Of a DNA stretch of 64,000 nt, positions 50,022-60,400 are shown piece by piece; positions within the stretch are counted from its first letter, which is position 1, and every line of letters begins with the position of its first letter. Position numbers and translations under genes: made by a program. This DNA is from Flavobacterium sp. (GTDB lineage: Bacteria; Bacteroidota; Bacteroidia; Flavobacteriales; Flavobacteriaceae), in contig JASLID010000056.1 in assembly GCA_030153045.1 (NCBI GenBank), positions 24,860-88,859 on the forward strand, written 5' to 3'. The notes below the pieces were generated by a model that worked only from the letters and a program-made list of their open reading frames with translations, did no database searches and was not told where the DNA came from.

Positions 50022-51080
50022 ATGATTAACTTATTCAACACGCACATCGAAACGTTATCCATCCACCGCGTTGGAAACAAAAGTCGTAACGAAGCACTTT
50101 TTTTATCTGAAAATCAATATGGATTAAATGATGAGATCGTTCCGTTATTGAAAGAGTTTTTCTTGAAGCCTTTTCGTGACAAAGAGGAAAACTATTTTCA
50201 ATTTGCACACGATGTAGATTTAGAATACAACGAAATGTACAAACTTGCTGTAGAGATTTTTGAAAATCCGAGCAATGTTCATAATGTTTCCAAAAACATC
50301 ACCAAACACCTTTTTGAGCAATCCAATCATCCGCATATTAAGAATGGTGAAGTGTATATCACACATTTGACCAATATTTCTATCGACAATAATGTGGTAG
50401 ATGCTATCGGGATTTTCAAAAGTGAAATTAAAACCGATTTCCTTCAATTTGAAGAAAAAGACAGTACGCTTGAAATGATTTTACAACAAGGAATCAACTT
50501 GAATAAGTTGGATAAAGGTTGTTTAATCTTCAATTACAAAAAAGAAGAAGGATACAAAATTCTAACAGTAGATAGCAATCGTTATGATGCCAGATATTGG
50601 TTAGAGCATTTCCTTTCGGTGGATGCTTTTCAAGATGAAAATTTCATGACCAAAAAATACTTAAAATTCTGTCAGGATTTTGCCAAAGAAGTGGTGCTTC
50701 CTGCTGAAGACAAAAAAGAAGAGGTGATGTTCATGAATCGCGCCGTAAATCACTTTGCCAAAAACGACCAATTTGAAGAATCGTTATTCTTAAACGAAGT
50801 CATCGACAATCCGGATTTAATTTCGGAGTTTAAAAGCTATAAAGTAGACAAAGGCGAAAAATACAGCATCGAGGATTTAACAAGCTTCCCTATTGCTAAT
50901 GCAGCGGTTTCAGACGCTCGTAGAACCATGAAAAACGTGATTAATTTAGATACAAACATTCAAATTAAATTAGATTTCATTAACCCTGAAAGTGCCGAGA
51001 AGTTTGTAGAAAAAGGCTGGGATGAAGAAAAACAAATGTATTACTACTTGGTTTACTTCAACAAAGAAAATAAAAGCTAG
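50022..51080 (+). CDS. Nucleoid-associated protein (NdpA/YejK family)
   Basis: A 352-residue protein of the NA37/YejK family (PF04245). Visible parts are HIETLSIHRVGNKSRNEALF, NHPHIKNGEVYITHLTNISI, DAIGIFKSEIKTDFLQFEEK and LNKLDKGCLIFNYKKEEGYK, then DARYWLEHFLSVDAFQDENF. E. coli YejK binds the nucleoid. No regulatory signal is clear beyond the upstream stem-loop. Ends in a strong terminator. Confidence 0.9.
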   Translation: MINLFNTHIETLSIHRVGNKSRNEALFLSENQYGLNDEIVPLLKEFFLKPFRDKEENYFQFAHDVDLEYNEMYKLAVEIFENPSNVHNVSKNITKHLFEQSNHPHIKNGEVYITHLTNISIDNNVVDAIGIFKSEIKTDFLQFEEKDSTLEMILQQGINLNKLDKGCLIFNYKKEEGYKILTVDSNRYDARYWLEHFLSVDAFQDENFMTKKYLKFCQDFAKEVVLPAEDKKEEVMFMNRAVNHFAKNDQFEESLFLNEVIDNPDLISEFKSYKVDKGEKYSIEDLTSFPIANAAVSDARRTMKNVINLDTNIQIKLDFINPESAEKFVEKGWDEEKQMYYYLVYFNKENKS

Positions 51081-51113
51081 TCCCGAAACTTCTGGAAAGA
51101 ATATTAAAATATA

Positions 51114-51149
51114 AATCCTCAATAACGTAAAGTAATTGAGGATTTTTTA
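51114..51149 (+). terminator. Rho-independent terminator after the ndpA-like gene
   Basis: AATCCTCAAT and ATTGAGGATT pair as a 10-bp stem with an 11-nt loop, followed by TTTTTAT. Confidence 0.88.
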
Positions 51150-51183
51150 TATTCGCGTGTATTTACTTACAAACAATAATACT

Positions 51184-51798
51184 ATGATCAAAAAAGGAAT
51201 ATGGATTTTATTAGTCGCATTAGCAATTGTAATTGGACTCTATCCAAGTATTTATTTTTTGGTAGATAGGGAATTTGGGTTGTTAAGTTCAAAATCTGCT
51301 GAGTTATTGGCAAACACTTTTTGGAACATTGCTTTTTATACTCACATCATTTTAGGAGGGATTGCTTTACTTATTGGCTGGACACAATTCAGTCCAAAAA
51401 TGAGGATAAGGAATCTTGCTCTACACAAGCAAATTGGTAAGATTTACATGATTTCAGTTCTTCTTAGTTCAATAACCGGTATTTATATTGGATTTTTTGC
51501 AACTGGTGGGCTTGTATGCTCTCTAGGCTTTATTGGTTTAGGTATTACATGGTTTTACACCACTTTAAAAGCTTATTTATACGTCAAGAATAAACAAATT
51601 GAGCAACATCAAAAGATGATGATTTATAGTTATGCTGCTTGTTTTGCAGCCGTAACATTAAGAATATGGCTTCCGCTTTTGACAATGATTTACGGTGATT
51701 TTATAAAAGCCTACATTATTGTTGCGTGGTTGTGTTGGATTCCTAACCTGATTGTTGCTAGTCTACTAACTAGACGATTGACTACACAAAAAATATAA
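51184..51798 (+). CDS. DUF2306-family membrane protein
   Basis: A 204-residue protein from MIKKGIWILLVALAIVIGLY. An earlier in-frame ATG at 51136 lies in the terminator hairpin tail and is rejected. It has six to seven helices and AFYTHIILGGIALLIGWTQF, LALHKQIGKIYMISVLLSSI and EQHQKMMIYSYAACFAAVTL (R-x-x-H-R/K-x-x-G and Q-H-x-x-M of the family; possible heme or metal His). Function is unknown. Confidence 0.85.
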   Translation: MIKKGIWILLVALAIVIGLYPSIYFLVDREFGLLSSKSAELLANTFWNIAFYTHIILGGIALLIGWTQFSPKMRIRNLALHKQIGKIYMISVLLSSITGIYIGFFATGGLVCSLGFIGLGITWFYTTLKAYLYVKNKQIEQHQKMMIYSYAACFAAVTLRIWLPLLTMIYGDFIKAYIIVAWLCWIPNLIVASLLTRRLTTQKI

Positions 51799-51918
51799 AC
51801 TGCTCTCCTACAAATATTGGAGTGGTTGTTAATTTTGTTTGTATCTAAACATTTTATATGTGAGTTTCTTGCTTGAAATATTTTGTTTAAATTTATTGAA
51901 ACATCAAACGAAAAAACC

Positions 51919-52443
51919 ATGTCCCAATCCCACTACACTATAAGAAACGCAAATCCCAATGAATTTGAAGCTATTGGAAAATTAATGGTGCAAGTGTATT
52001 CGCAACTCGAAGGTTTCCCTAAAGAAGAAGAACAGCCTAATTATTATAAAATGCTGGCGAATATTGGCGAGTTTACTACCAAGCCAGACACGGAGCTTTT
52101 AGTTGCAGTTTCAGATGATCATAAAATACTGGGCGGTGTGGTTTATTTTGGTGATATGAAACATTACGGCTCTGGAGGAACTGCTACTGCAGAACAAAAT
52201 TCTGCAGGATTTAGACTATTAGCCGTCGATCCTTCTACCAGAGGATTAGGCATTGGTAAACTTCTAACCAACGAATGCATCCGAAAAGCTAGAGAAGGAA
52301 AACTAAGCCAGGTGATTATTCATTCCACAATGGCGATGCAAACGGCATGGAAAATGTATGAAAATTTAGGATTTAAAAGATCTGAAGATTTAGATTTCAT
52401 GCAAGGAGAACTTCCCGTTTTTGGATTCAGACTACCTCTCTAA
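51919..52443 (+). CDS. GNAT-family N-acetyltransferase
   Basis: A 174-residue protein. The start at 51919 (MSQSHYTIRNANPNEFEAIG) is used over an upstream ATG at 51883. GNAT motifs: LLVAVSDDHKILGGVVYFGD, FRLLAVDPSTRGLGIGKLLT (R-G-x-G-x-G acetyl-CoA loop) and AWKMYENLGFKRSEDLDFM. Substrate unknown. Stands alone. Confidence 0.87.
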   Translation: MSQSHYTIRNANPNEFEAIGKLMVQVYSQLEGFPKEEEQPNYYKMLANIGEFTTKPDTELLVAVSDDHKILGGVVYFGDMKHYGSGGTATAEQNSAGFRLLAVDPSTRGLGIGKLLTNECIRKAREGKLSQVIIHSTMAMQTAWKMYENLGFKRSEDLDFMQGELPVFGFRLPL

Positions 52444-52572
52444 AAACTTTATTTAATACATTTTGTAAGTTTTTTATTATTTTTAAATACTAAAATTACA
52501 TTTCATCGATTTTATTTGTCATTTCATCGATTATTTATTACGTTTACAATATGAAATAGTAAATGACTGATT

Positions 52573-52812
52573 ATGAACGCAATACAATTAAAAGAAAAGT
52601 TCCTTACTAAAAACATTATGTGCTCGTTATTTGGACATAAGTTAATTACAACAAGAAATGTAACTGCGCATTTTAAAGAATACAAGTGCACTTCATGTCA
52701 TTTAGAATTAACAAATGATGACAAAGGTGTAAAAACATTTCTCACTCCACAACTTCGTGATGTGAATGAAACATTATTTAGCTTTTATAATAGGAGACAT
52801 CCATCGATATAA
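52573..52812 (+). CDS. Small Cys/His-rich protein (possible zinc binding)
   Basis: A 79-residue protein. MCSLFGHKLITT and EYKCTSCHLELTND give a C-x4-H ... C-x-x-C-H pattern that resembles small DUF1660-like zinc-ribbon proteins. The rest (GVKTFLTPQLRDVNETLFSF) is not recognised. It is followed by a strong terminator, which supports a real transcription unit. Confidence 0.6.
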   Translation: MNAIQLKEKFLTKNIMCSLFGHKLITTRNVTAHFKEYKCTSCHLELTNDDKGVKTFLTPQLRDVNETLFSFYNRRHPSI

Positions 52813-52857
52813 TTTTCAGAATACATTCTGACAAATTTTGCCCCAAGAAATACCACC

Positions 52858-52892
52858 AAAACCGTAATTAGCAATTAATTACGGTTTTTTTT
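52858..52892 (+). terminator. Rho-independent terminator
   Basis: AACCGTAATTA and TAATTACGGTT form an 11-bp stem with a 5-nt loop, followed by a run of T. Confidence 0.9.
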
Positions 52893-52972
52893 GTACATTT
52901 ACAGTTCATCCATTCACTCGTATTTGGCCCATTAACAAAATAAAAAGTAGTAACCTTTTAAAACTATTTATT

Positions 52973-53245
52973 ATGCCAAAGTATGTCATTGAAAGAGAAA
53001 TCCCTGAAGCGGGCAAATCGACTCCTGAACAGTTAAAATCAATTTCACAAACATCATGTGATGTTTTACGAAAAATGGGGCCTGATATTCAATGGTTGCA
53101 CAGTTATGTAACTGGCGACAAAATTTATTGTGTTTATATTGCTCCAAACCCAGAAATGGTTAAAGAACATGCACTTAAGGGTGGCTTTCCAGCAAATTCT
53201 GTATCTGAAGTAGCTACCATTATTGATCCAACAACTGCTGAGTAA
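52973..53245 (+). CDS. DUF4242-family protein (nickel-binding SCO4226-like)
   Basis: A 90-residue protein: MPKYVIEREIPEAGKSTPEQ, LKSISQTSCDVLRKMGPDIQ, WLHSYVTGDKIYCVYIAPNP and VKEHALKGGFPANSVSEV. This matches the DUF4242 ferredoxin-like fold, in which a Streptomyces member binds nickel. Function is unknown. It is a single-gene unit bounded by terminators. Confidence 0.87.
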   Translation: MPKYVIEREIPEAGKSTPEQLKSISQTSCDVLRKMGPDIQWLHSYVTGDKIYCVYIAPNPEMVKEHALKGGFPANSVSEVATIIDPTTAE

Positions 53246-53275
53246 GCATTGTTTAGCATAAACACCATTAATAAC

Positions 53276-53307
53276 AATCCTCAATTTTAAGTTGAGGATT
53301 TTTCTTT
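53276..53307 (+). terminator. Rho-independent terminator after the DUF4242 gene
   Basis: AATCCTCAA and TTGAGGATT form a 9-bp stem with a 7-nt loop and a T-rich tail. The stem resembles that at 51114-51149. Confidence 0.88.
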
Positions 53308-53361
53308 GTAACAAAATCAGTAAATTTTCGTCTTACTAGTATCAATCAAAAACAATCAAAA

Positions 53362-54261
53362 GTGGAAACCATTTTAACTATTACAAATCTGAACAAGATT
53401 TACAATAAGTATGTACACGCAGTAAAAAACCTTACACTCGAAATTCACAAAGGCAATGTTTATGGAATTCTGGGACCTAACGGATCCGGAAAATCAACCA
53501 CTTTGGGCATTGTACTTAATGTGGTCAATAAAACTTCGGGAGACTACAAATGGTTTGGCGGGACAATTCAAACACATGAGGCTTTAAAAAAAGTAGGTGC
53601 TATTATCGAAAGACCTAATTTTTACCCTTACATGACTGCCAAGGAAAATCTGGAATTGGTTTGTAAAATAAAAGGAATCAATTATTCAAAAGTAGAAGAA
53701 AAACTGGAAATCGTTGGCTTAACAGAACGAAAAGACAGTAAATTCAGTACTTTTTCATTAGGAATGAAACAGCGTTTAGCCATTGCTTCTGCCTTATTAA
53801 ATGACCCTGAAATTCTTATTTTAGACGAACCTACGAACGGTCTAGATCCACAAGGAATTCATCAAATTAGAGATATCATTAAACTCATAGCTTCTCAAGG
53901 CACTACGATCTTGTTGGCCTCGCACTTATTAGATGAAGTGGAAAAGGTATGTTCACATGTTTTGGTTTTAAGAAAAGGTGAAATGTTATATTCAGGAACA
54001 GTTGATGGCATGACCAACAAAAAAGGCTTCTTCGAATTGAAAGCAGACGATAACCAAAAATTAAAAACAGTTTTAGCAAACCATCAGGCTGTTGAAAAAA
54101 TAACTGAAGAAGATGGTAAAGTTATGGTTTACCTAAAAAGTGATCTTGAAGCACAAGATTTAAACAAATATTTGTTTGAAAACAGTATTGCCTTACAACA
54201 TTTGGTAAAACGCAAACACAGTTTGGAAGAACAATTTTTAGAATTAACCAACAATCATTAA
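53362..54261 (+). CDS. ABC-2-type transporter ATP-binding protein
   Basis: A 299-residue ABC ATPase that starts with GTG at 53362 (METILTITNLNKIYNKYVHA). Motifs are GILGPNGSGKSTTLGI (Walker A), FSTFSLGMKQRLAIASALLN (signature), EILILDEPTNGLDPQGIHQI (Walker B) and ILLASHLLDEVEKVC (H-loop). A C-terminal domain of about 80 residues follows. It pairs with the permease 21 bp downstream to form an exporter of unknown substrate. Confidence 0.93.
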   Translation: METILTITNLNKIYNKYVHAVKNLTLEIHKGNVYGILGPNGSGKSTTLGIVLNVVNKTSGDYKWFGGTIQTHEALKKVGAIIERPNFYPYMTAKENLELVCKIKGINYSKVEEKLEIVGLTERKDSKFSTFSLGMKQRLAIASALLNDPEILILDEPTNGLDPQGIHQIRDIIKLIASQGTTILLASHLLDEVEKVCSHVLVLRKGEMLYSGTVDGMTNKKGFFELKADDNQKLKTVLANHQAVEKITEEDGKVMVYLKSDLEAQDLNKYLFENSIALQHLVKRKHSLEEQFLELTNNH

Positions 54262-54282
54262 TCATCAATCAATCACAAAAAA

Positions 54283-55119
54283 ATGAAAAGATTACTCTCT
54301 ATAGAATTACAAAAAATTTGGAAAAACAAAGCTAGCAAGGTCTTAACAATTGCTTATTTTGTTATCCTCTCTTTTATTGCTTTAATAGCTTCTATTAAAT
54401 TTGATATTGGTCCTATCCAATTTCATTTGGCTGATCAAGGTATTTTTAATTTCCCATACATTTGGCATTTTAACACATACATCGCCGCTATTTTAAAGTT
54501 ATTTCTCGCCATTGTTATTGTTTCCATGATGGCAAACGAATACAGTTATGGCACCTTAAAACAGAACTTAATTGACGGATTGAGCAAACAGGAATTCATT
54601 CAATCTAAATTTTTAACAGTCGTATTGTTTGCGTTAGGTTCTACAGTATTTGTATTCATCATGTCATTAATACTTGGTTTTTCATTTTCATCGTATAATG
54701 AATTTTCGATTGTATTCTCTAATTTGGAATATCTTTTGGCTTATTTCCTTAAACTGGTTGGCTTCTTTTCTTTCTGTTTATTCTTAGGGATTTTAGTAAA
54801 ACGCTCAGCATTTGCTATTGGTTTTCTATTTGTTTGGAATATCATTGAAGGAATAATTAAAGGCGTATTGACTTTTAAAATTTTCCCTGACAACCCTATT
54901 GCAGGCAAAATCACACAGTTTTTACCTTTAGAAGCCATGAGCAATCTAATTGTTGAACCCTTTACGAGATTATCAGTTGTAAAAACTATTGGAACTCAAA
55001 TAGGTGTTGAAAACATTAAGGATTATGGAGTTCATTTTTCTTCCATAGTGATTGTTTTAGCTTGGACAGCCATTTTTGTATTTCTTTCATTCAAAATTCT
55101 AAAGAAAAGAGATTTGTAG
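54283..55119 (+). CDS. ABC-2-type transporter permease
   Basis: A 278-residue membrane protein with six helices. MKRLLSIELQKIWKNKASKV is the usual cytosolic elbow of ABC-2 permeases; ANEYSYGTLKQNLIDGLSKQ (the E-Y/x-x-G-T motif) follows the second helix, and SFCLFLGILVKRSAFAIGFL is in the C-terminal half. It works with the preceding ATPase. The next gene has its own promoter. Confidence 0.9.
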   Translation: MKRLLSIELQKIWKNKASKVLTIAYFVILSFIALIASIKFDIGPIQFHLADQGIFNFPYIWHFNTYIAAILKLFLAIVIVSMMANEYSYGTLKQNLIDGLSKQEFIQSKFLTVVLFALGSTVFVFIMSLILGFSFSSYNEFSIVFSNLEYLLAYFLKLVGFFSFCLFLGILVKRSAFAIGFLFVWNIIEGIIKGVLTFKIFPDNPIAGKITQFLPLEAMSNLIVEPFTRLSVVKTIGTQIGVENIKDYGVHFSSIVIVLAWTAIFVFLSFKILKKRDL

Positions 55120-55127
55120 TATCTTTG
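55120..55127 (+). promoter_or_regulatory. -7 box of the first T9SS surface protein gene
   Basis: TATCTTTG, exact TAnnTTTG, 16 bp before the ATG at 55144. Confidence 0.6.
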
Positions 55128-55143
55128 CCGTCCCAATTCAAAG

Positions 55144-57426
55144 ATGATGAAATCATTACTTAGACTATTAACTCTATTAGCTTCAACACTTACCTACTCA
55201 CAATACATTCAAGTCGATGATACTTATACAGCTCAAGAATTAGTAGATAATTTTTTCGCAAACAGTGGTTGTGGACAAGCTAGTAACATTAGTGTTTCAG
55301 GCGGAGACTTTGGTAGTTCTCAGAGTTATGGTTATTTTACCCAAGGAACGAGTACTTTCCCTTTTTTAAACGGAATTGTTTTAAGTACCGGCAAAGCGGT
55401 TTCTGCCGTTGGACCAAACACAGGAAACTCGAGTGAAGGAACAACATCTTGGTTAGGAGATGCAGATCTACAACAGGCCTTAGGATTAAGCAACACCATA
55501 AATGCCACTGTTTTAGAATTTGATTTCGTTCCTTTTACTAATAGAATTAGTTTCGATTATATATTTTCATCAGAACAATATTTATCAAACCCATCAGCCA
55601 ATCAATGTGGTTATACTGATGGATTTGCCTTTTTATTAAAACTAGCTGGAAGCGCATCTTATGACAATTTAGCTCTTGTCCCAGGCACTACTACCCCAGT
55701 AACCGTAAATACGGTTCGAGGTTCAGGAACGATTTGTCCGCCTTCAAATGAAGCTTATTTTGATGCTTTTAATGGATCTAATCATCCTACAACTTTTAAC
55801 GGTCAGACAAAAATCTTAAAAGCGCAATCAGATGTAACTGCTGGAGCAACTTATCATATCAAATTAGTCATTGCTGATCAGGGAAATAATTTATACGACT
55901 CGGCAATTTTTCTAGGTGGCGGAAGTTTTGAAAGCGTTACTGATTTAGGCCCGAATCATTTAATTTCAACAAATAATCCTTACTGTTCAGGACAAAACGT
56001 AACCTTAAACGCACAACAACCAGGAACAAATACTTATAAATGGTTTAAAGACGGCGTTGATACCGGAGTTACAACTTCCACTTTTCCTATTACCGATAAC
56101 GCTAACACTAACGAAGTAACTTACTCAGTAGAAGTTCTAATAAACGGAACTTGTTTATCAACCGGTGAAGTAAAAATTCAGTTTGCTCCACCTGTAGTAT
56201 TATCAGACCAAACGTTAGTACAATGTGATGACAATAATGATGGATCAACCATTTTTAACCTTACCAAGCTAGATAATTTGATCAAAAATAACGATACTAC
56301 CTTGGGTGCGGTAACTTATTATGAAATTATTGGAGGAACAGCCATTGCAAATCCTTCAAACTATACTAGTATTCCTAAAACCATTTATGCCGAAGTTTCT
56401 AATTCTTTTGGCTGTAAACAAATTGCGCAAATTACCTTACAAATTGCCAACAATACTGTCAATTCACCTTACTTATATGATAAATGTGATATAGTGGGAA
56501 ACAAAGATGGAATAACCACTTTTGATTTGAATGCCGAAATCACGCCTACAATTTCCACAGGATTACCTTCAGGGTTAATCGCGGAGTATTATGCATCCGA
56601 AAATAACGCGATTTCTCAAAGCAATCAGTTACCTAATAATTATACCAACATAATAGCTAACGCAGAAACCATTTTTGCCCGAATTGTGAATGGCCCTGAC
56701 TGTTACGGAATTATTGAAGTGAATTTAGAGATCAATTTTTTACTACCAGCCAATTTTGAAGATAAAACGGTTGGTTTGTGTCAAGGATCATCTGTATTTT
56801 TAAGTGTCGATTCAACCTTTTCAAATTATACTTGGAGTAATGGTGACGCTGATTATGAAACTGAAGTATTTACAGCTGGAAATTATTCGGTGGAAGTGAC
56901 TGATTCGAATGGATGTAAAGCCACTAAAAAGTTTATTGTAGCACCTTCGGCTCCTGCTACAAATATTGACGCTGTAATTGTTGAATTTTCAGAAAACAAT
57001 TCAGTTTTAATCACTTACACAAACAATAGCGGTGATTATGAATTTTCGATTGACGGTCAAGTATATCAAGACAGCCCTCAATTTTATAATGTATTGGCTG
57101 GAGAATACACCATTTCAGTTAGAGACAAAAATGGATGTTTACCTACTCCAACAAAATTAATTTATGTTTTAGATTTTCCTAGGTTTTTCACTCCTAATAA
57201 TGATGGGTATAATGACACTTGGACGATCAAAAATATCAAAACTAAACCCGTAGCCACAATAGCTGTATTTAATCGATTTGGAAAATTACTAAAACAGTTT
57301 GATTCTAATTCATCTGGTTGGAATGGCACTTACAATGGTGAGAATTTACCAGCTGATGATTATTGGTTTACTTTAACGTTTTCTGATGGAAATATCGTAA
57401 AAAGTCACTTTTCGCTTAAAAGATAA
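55144..57426 (+). CDS. T9SS type B surface protein with choice-of-anchor L domain
   Basis: A 760-residue secreted protein. Signal peptide MMKSLLRLLTLLASTLTYSQ, then a choice-of-anchor L domain (about 25-265: VDDTYTAQELVDNFFANSGC, GIVLSTGKAVSAVGPNTGNS, FEFDFVPFTN-like TVLEFDFVPFTNRISFDYIF), Ig/PKD-like repeats (about 270-660) and the type B C-terminal sorting domain (about 675-760: FPRFFTPNNDGYNDTWTIKN, VFNRFGKLLKQFDSNSSGWN, PADDYWFTLTFSDGNIVKSH). It is exported by Sec, then by the type IX system to the surface. It may act as an adhesin in gliding or biofilms, which is inference. Confidence 0.92.
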   Translation: MMKSLLRLLTLLASTLTYSQYIQVDDTYTAQELVDNFFANSGCGQASNISVSGGDFGSSQSYGYFTQGTSTFPFLNGIVLSTGKAVSAVGPNTGNSSEGTTSWLGDADLQQALGLSNTINATVLEFDFVPFTNRISFDYIFSSEQYLSNPSANQCGYTDGFAFLLKLAGSASYDNLALVPGTTTPVTVNTVRGSGTICPPSNEAYFDAFNGSNHPTTFNGQTKILKAQSDVTAGATYHIKLVIADQGNNLYDSAIFLGGGSFESVTDLGPNHLISTNNPYCSGQNVTLNAQQPGTNTYKWFKDGVDTGVTTSTFPITDNANTNEVTYSVEVLINGTCLSTGEVKIQFAPPVVLSDQTLVQCDDNNDGSTIFNLTKLDNLIKNNDTTLGAVTYYEIIGGTAIANPSNYTSIPKTIYAEVSNSFGCKQIAQITLQIANNTVNSPYLYDKCDIVGNKDGITTFDLNAEITPTISTGLPSGLIAEYYASENNAISQSNQLPNNYTNIIANAETIFARIVNGPDCYGIIEVNLEINFLLPANFEDKTVGLCQGSSVFLSVDSTFSNYTWSNGDADYETEVFTAGNYSVEVTDSNGCKATKKFIVAPSAPATNIDAVIVEFSENNSVLITYTNNSGDYEFSIDGQVYQDSPQFYNVLAGEYTISVRDKNGCLPTPTKLIYVLDFPRFFTPNNDGYNDTWTIKNIKTKPVATIAVFNRFGKLLKQFDSNSSGWNGTYNGENLPADDYWFTLTFSDGNIVKSHFSLKR

Positions 57427-57431
57427 TTATC

Positions 57432-57439
57432 TATCTTTG
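57432..57439 (+). promoter_or_regulatory. -7 box of the second T9SS surface protein gene
   Basis: TATCTTTG, exact TAnnTTTG, 19 bp before the ATG at 57459, within the 32-bp gap after the first T9SS gene. Confidence 0.6.
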
Positions 57440-57458
57440 GAGATTCTTAAAAATTCTC

Positions 57459-60400
57459 ATGAAGACAAGACTTTTATTATTGGCCTTATTATTAAGTATT
57501 AACTGTTTTTCTCAATTCAGTAAAACACATTATATTCCGCCTGTATCCTCAGAAACTATTATTGCTGGTTCTCAATATATTTACATCTCAACTTCAAATA
57601 CAAACCCTGTCAATTTTAGAATAAATCAATTGGGTTCAACCATGATAAATGGTACTGTTAGTAGAGACAACCCGCAAATTATTGACATTGGTTCAGGCAA
57701 TGGTACTCAAGTGCATGTGCCAGAATTTCAAGTAAATCAAATATTAAACAACAAAGGGTATATCATTGAAGCCGAAGACCTTATTGCTGTGTCTATTCGT
57801 ATTCGTTCAGCCGACACCAATCATGCCAGTTCGATTGTTTCTAAAGGTTTGGCAGCATTAGGATACGAATTTAGAATTGGGGCATTCTTAAATACATTAG
57901 CTCCATCTTATGGACCAGCACATTATACTTTTGTTTCTATTTTAGCTACCGAAAATAATACTTTGGTTCATTTTGACGATATTAAAACTGGTGTTTCCTT
58001 AATTAATAATATGGGAGCTGGAAATACTCCGTCTGATATCATTTTAAATAGCGGTGAAAGTTTTGTGATGGCTGTTGAGGGAAATTCTAATCCAATTCCT
58101 GATGGGTTAATTGGTGCTTTAGTAAAATCGGACAAGCCAATAGCAGTAAACTGTGGGTCTTTTGGAGGCTCGAACGGGGAAAGCACAAATCTTGATATGG
58201 GTTTTGATCAAATCGTATCAACTCAAAGAATAGGAAGCGACTACATCTTTATTAAAAGTAGTGGTTGGGACAATGTAGAACGAGTGTTGCTAGTTGCTCA
58301 TGAAGACAATACAGATATATTTTTAAATGGAGAAACTCTACCACTAACACCACCTACAGCAACTCTAATGGCAGGAGAATATATTGCTTTAGACGGTTCG
58401 TACTTTTCTGCAAATGGAAATTTATATGTAAGATCTTCCAAAAACATTTTTGCTTACCAAGGTGTTGGAAACGAACAAAATTTTAATACTAATGGAAGTG
58501 CAAATCAAGCAAACCAGCAAATGTTCTTTGTGCCGCCATTAAGTTGTCAGACGCCTCATAACATTAACAACATTCCGCAAATTGAAAAAATTGGCACCAC
58601 TACTTTTACTGGTAGAATAACCATAGTTACAAGAACAGGTTCTAATCTAAACTTTATTGTTAACGGAACAAATTATTTACTAAACAATCTACCAGCAGGG
58701 ACTTCAGTCTCAGGACCTAGAACAGTTACAGGTAATAGCGCCTATGAAACTTATACAATTACTGGGCTAACAGGAAATGTTTCCATATTTTCAACAAGTG
58801 AAGTATATGTTGCAGCATATGGAAATAACGCGGCAGCTACTTTTGGAGGTTTTTATTCTGGTTTTACATTCAAACCTGAAATTGTTTTTACTAGATTAAA
58901 TACAACATCCGAAAACTGTATTCCAAATATTGAATTATCAGTAAGTTCTTCAACCTCATTCGACACCTTCAAATGGTATTTTAACAATGTTGAAATTCCT
59001 GGAGCAACTTCAAATATTTATAAACCGCTAGCAGTTGGTTATTATAAAGTAATGGCTTCTATTTCAAATTGTGCTTTTCCCACATTAGCATCAGATGAAA
59101 TTCCAGTTAGTTCATGTCCAACCAACATGGATGGTGACCTAGCTAATGACAATATCGATATTGACAACGACAATGACGGAATAACCAATTGCACAGAATC
59201 ATTCGGAAATCAAATTATTAATACTTCTGTTAGTGCAGGCACTATTCCGCAAACCACTACTAATTATGCAACTGCAGTTACAAACTCCATCTTAGTCTCT
59301 CCTACTCCATTTACAGGAAATTCAAACGGAAGTTTTATTACCGATTTGCCTCCTGGGAAAAATGCTTTTGTAACATATACAATGACCTTTAACAAGCCTG
59401 TTAACATTACTTTAGATTATCCGACGACAGCAAATGCTACTGACTTATTAAATGCAAATGCTGAATACGTTGTTAGTTCAGATATTAATAAAACGATAAC
59501 TGTTTTAAATCCTACAGATGAATTATTAATTGACACCAACTATGACGGAATTTACGAAAGTGGTATCACACAATTTTCATCTTTTGAAATACGATTTAGA
59601 TTAAATGGAAATACTCCTTTAGCTGCCGGAGCCACTACTTTTAAGTTTCAAACCTACCAAACAAACAGTATAAAAATTACACATAAAAACCTATTAGATT
59701 CTGCTCCAAACAGATCTACTTTTAAGATTTTTGCAACATGCGTTCCAAACGATACTGATGGTGACAACATACCCAATCAAATAGACACCGATAGTGATGG
59801 CGATAGTATTTTAGACATTACCGAAGCACAAGTAGACAACGCATTAGCATTATCAAATACAGATACTAATTTAAACGGATTAGACAACGCCTTTGAACCA
59901 GGTTTAATTCCAATGGATAAAGATTTAGATAGTGTTCCAGACTATTTAGATTTAGATTCAGACAATGATGGGATTTTAGATGCTACCGAAAAAGGACTGG
60001 ATTTAGATTTGGACGGTGTTAAAAATTACAGAGATTTAGACCAAGATGGTGATTCTTGTAATGATGTTATCGAAGCAGGATTTCTTGACCCTAATAACGA
60101 TGGATTACTAGGCAATGTTATTCCTCCAACTGTTAACGCTTCTGGATTGGTTACCAGTGGCGTTGGCTACACAGCGCCAAATAGCAATTATTCAACCAAA
60201 GCAATAATAGCAATTACCACACAACCAGAAGATAAAGCTGAATGTCTTTTACAAACGGCAACTTTTACTTTAGCTTCAAACGCAACTGCATTCCAATGGC
60301 AATTGTCAACTGACGGAGGGGTTAACTGGACAGATCTTACAGACAATGCGATATATTCAGGAAGTTTGACAAATACCTTAACGGTTTCAAACTTAGCAGT

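Noticed and set aside
51114..53307. Similar AATCCTCAA...TTGAGGATT stems at 51114 and 53276 as a repeat family
   Set aside because: Both are ordinary terminators; two similar 9-10 bp stems can arise by chance in such short palindromes.
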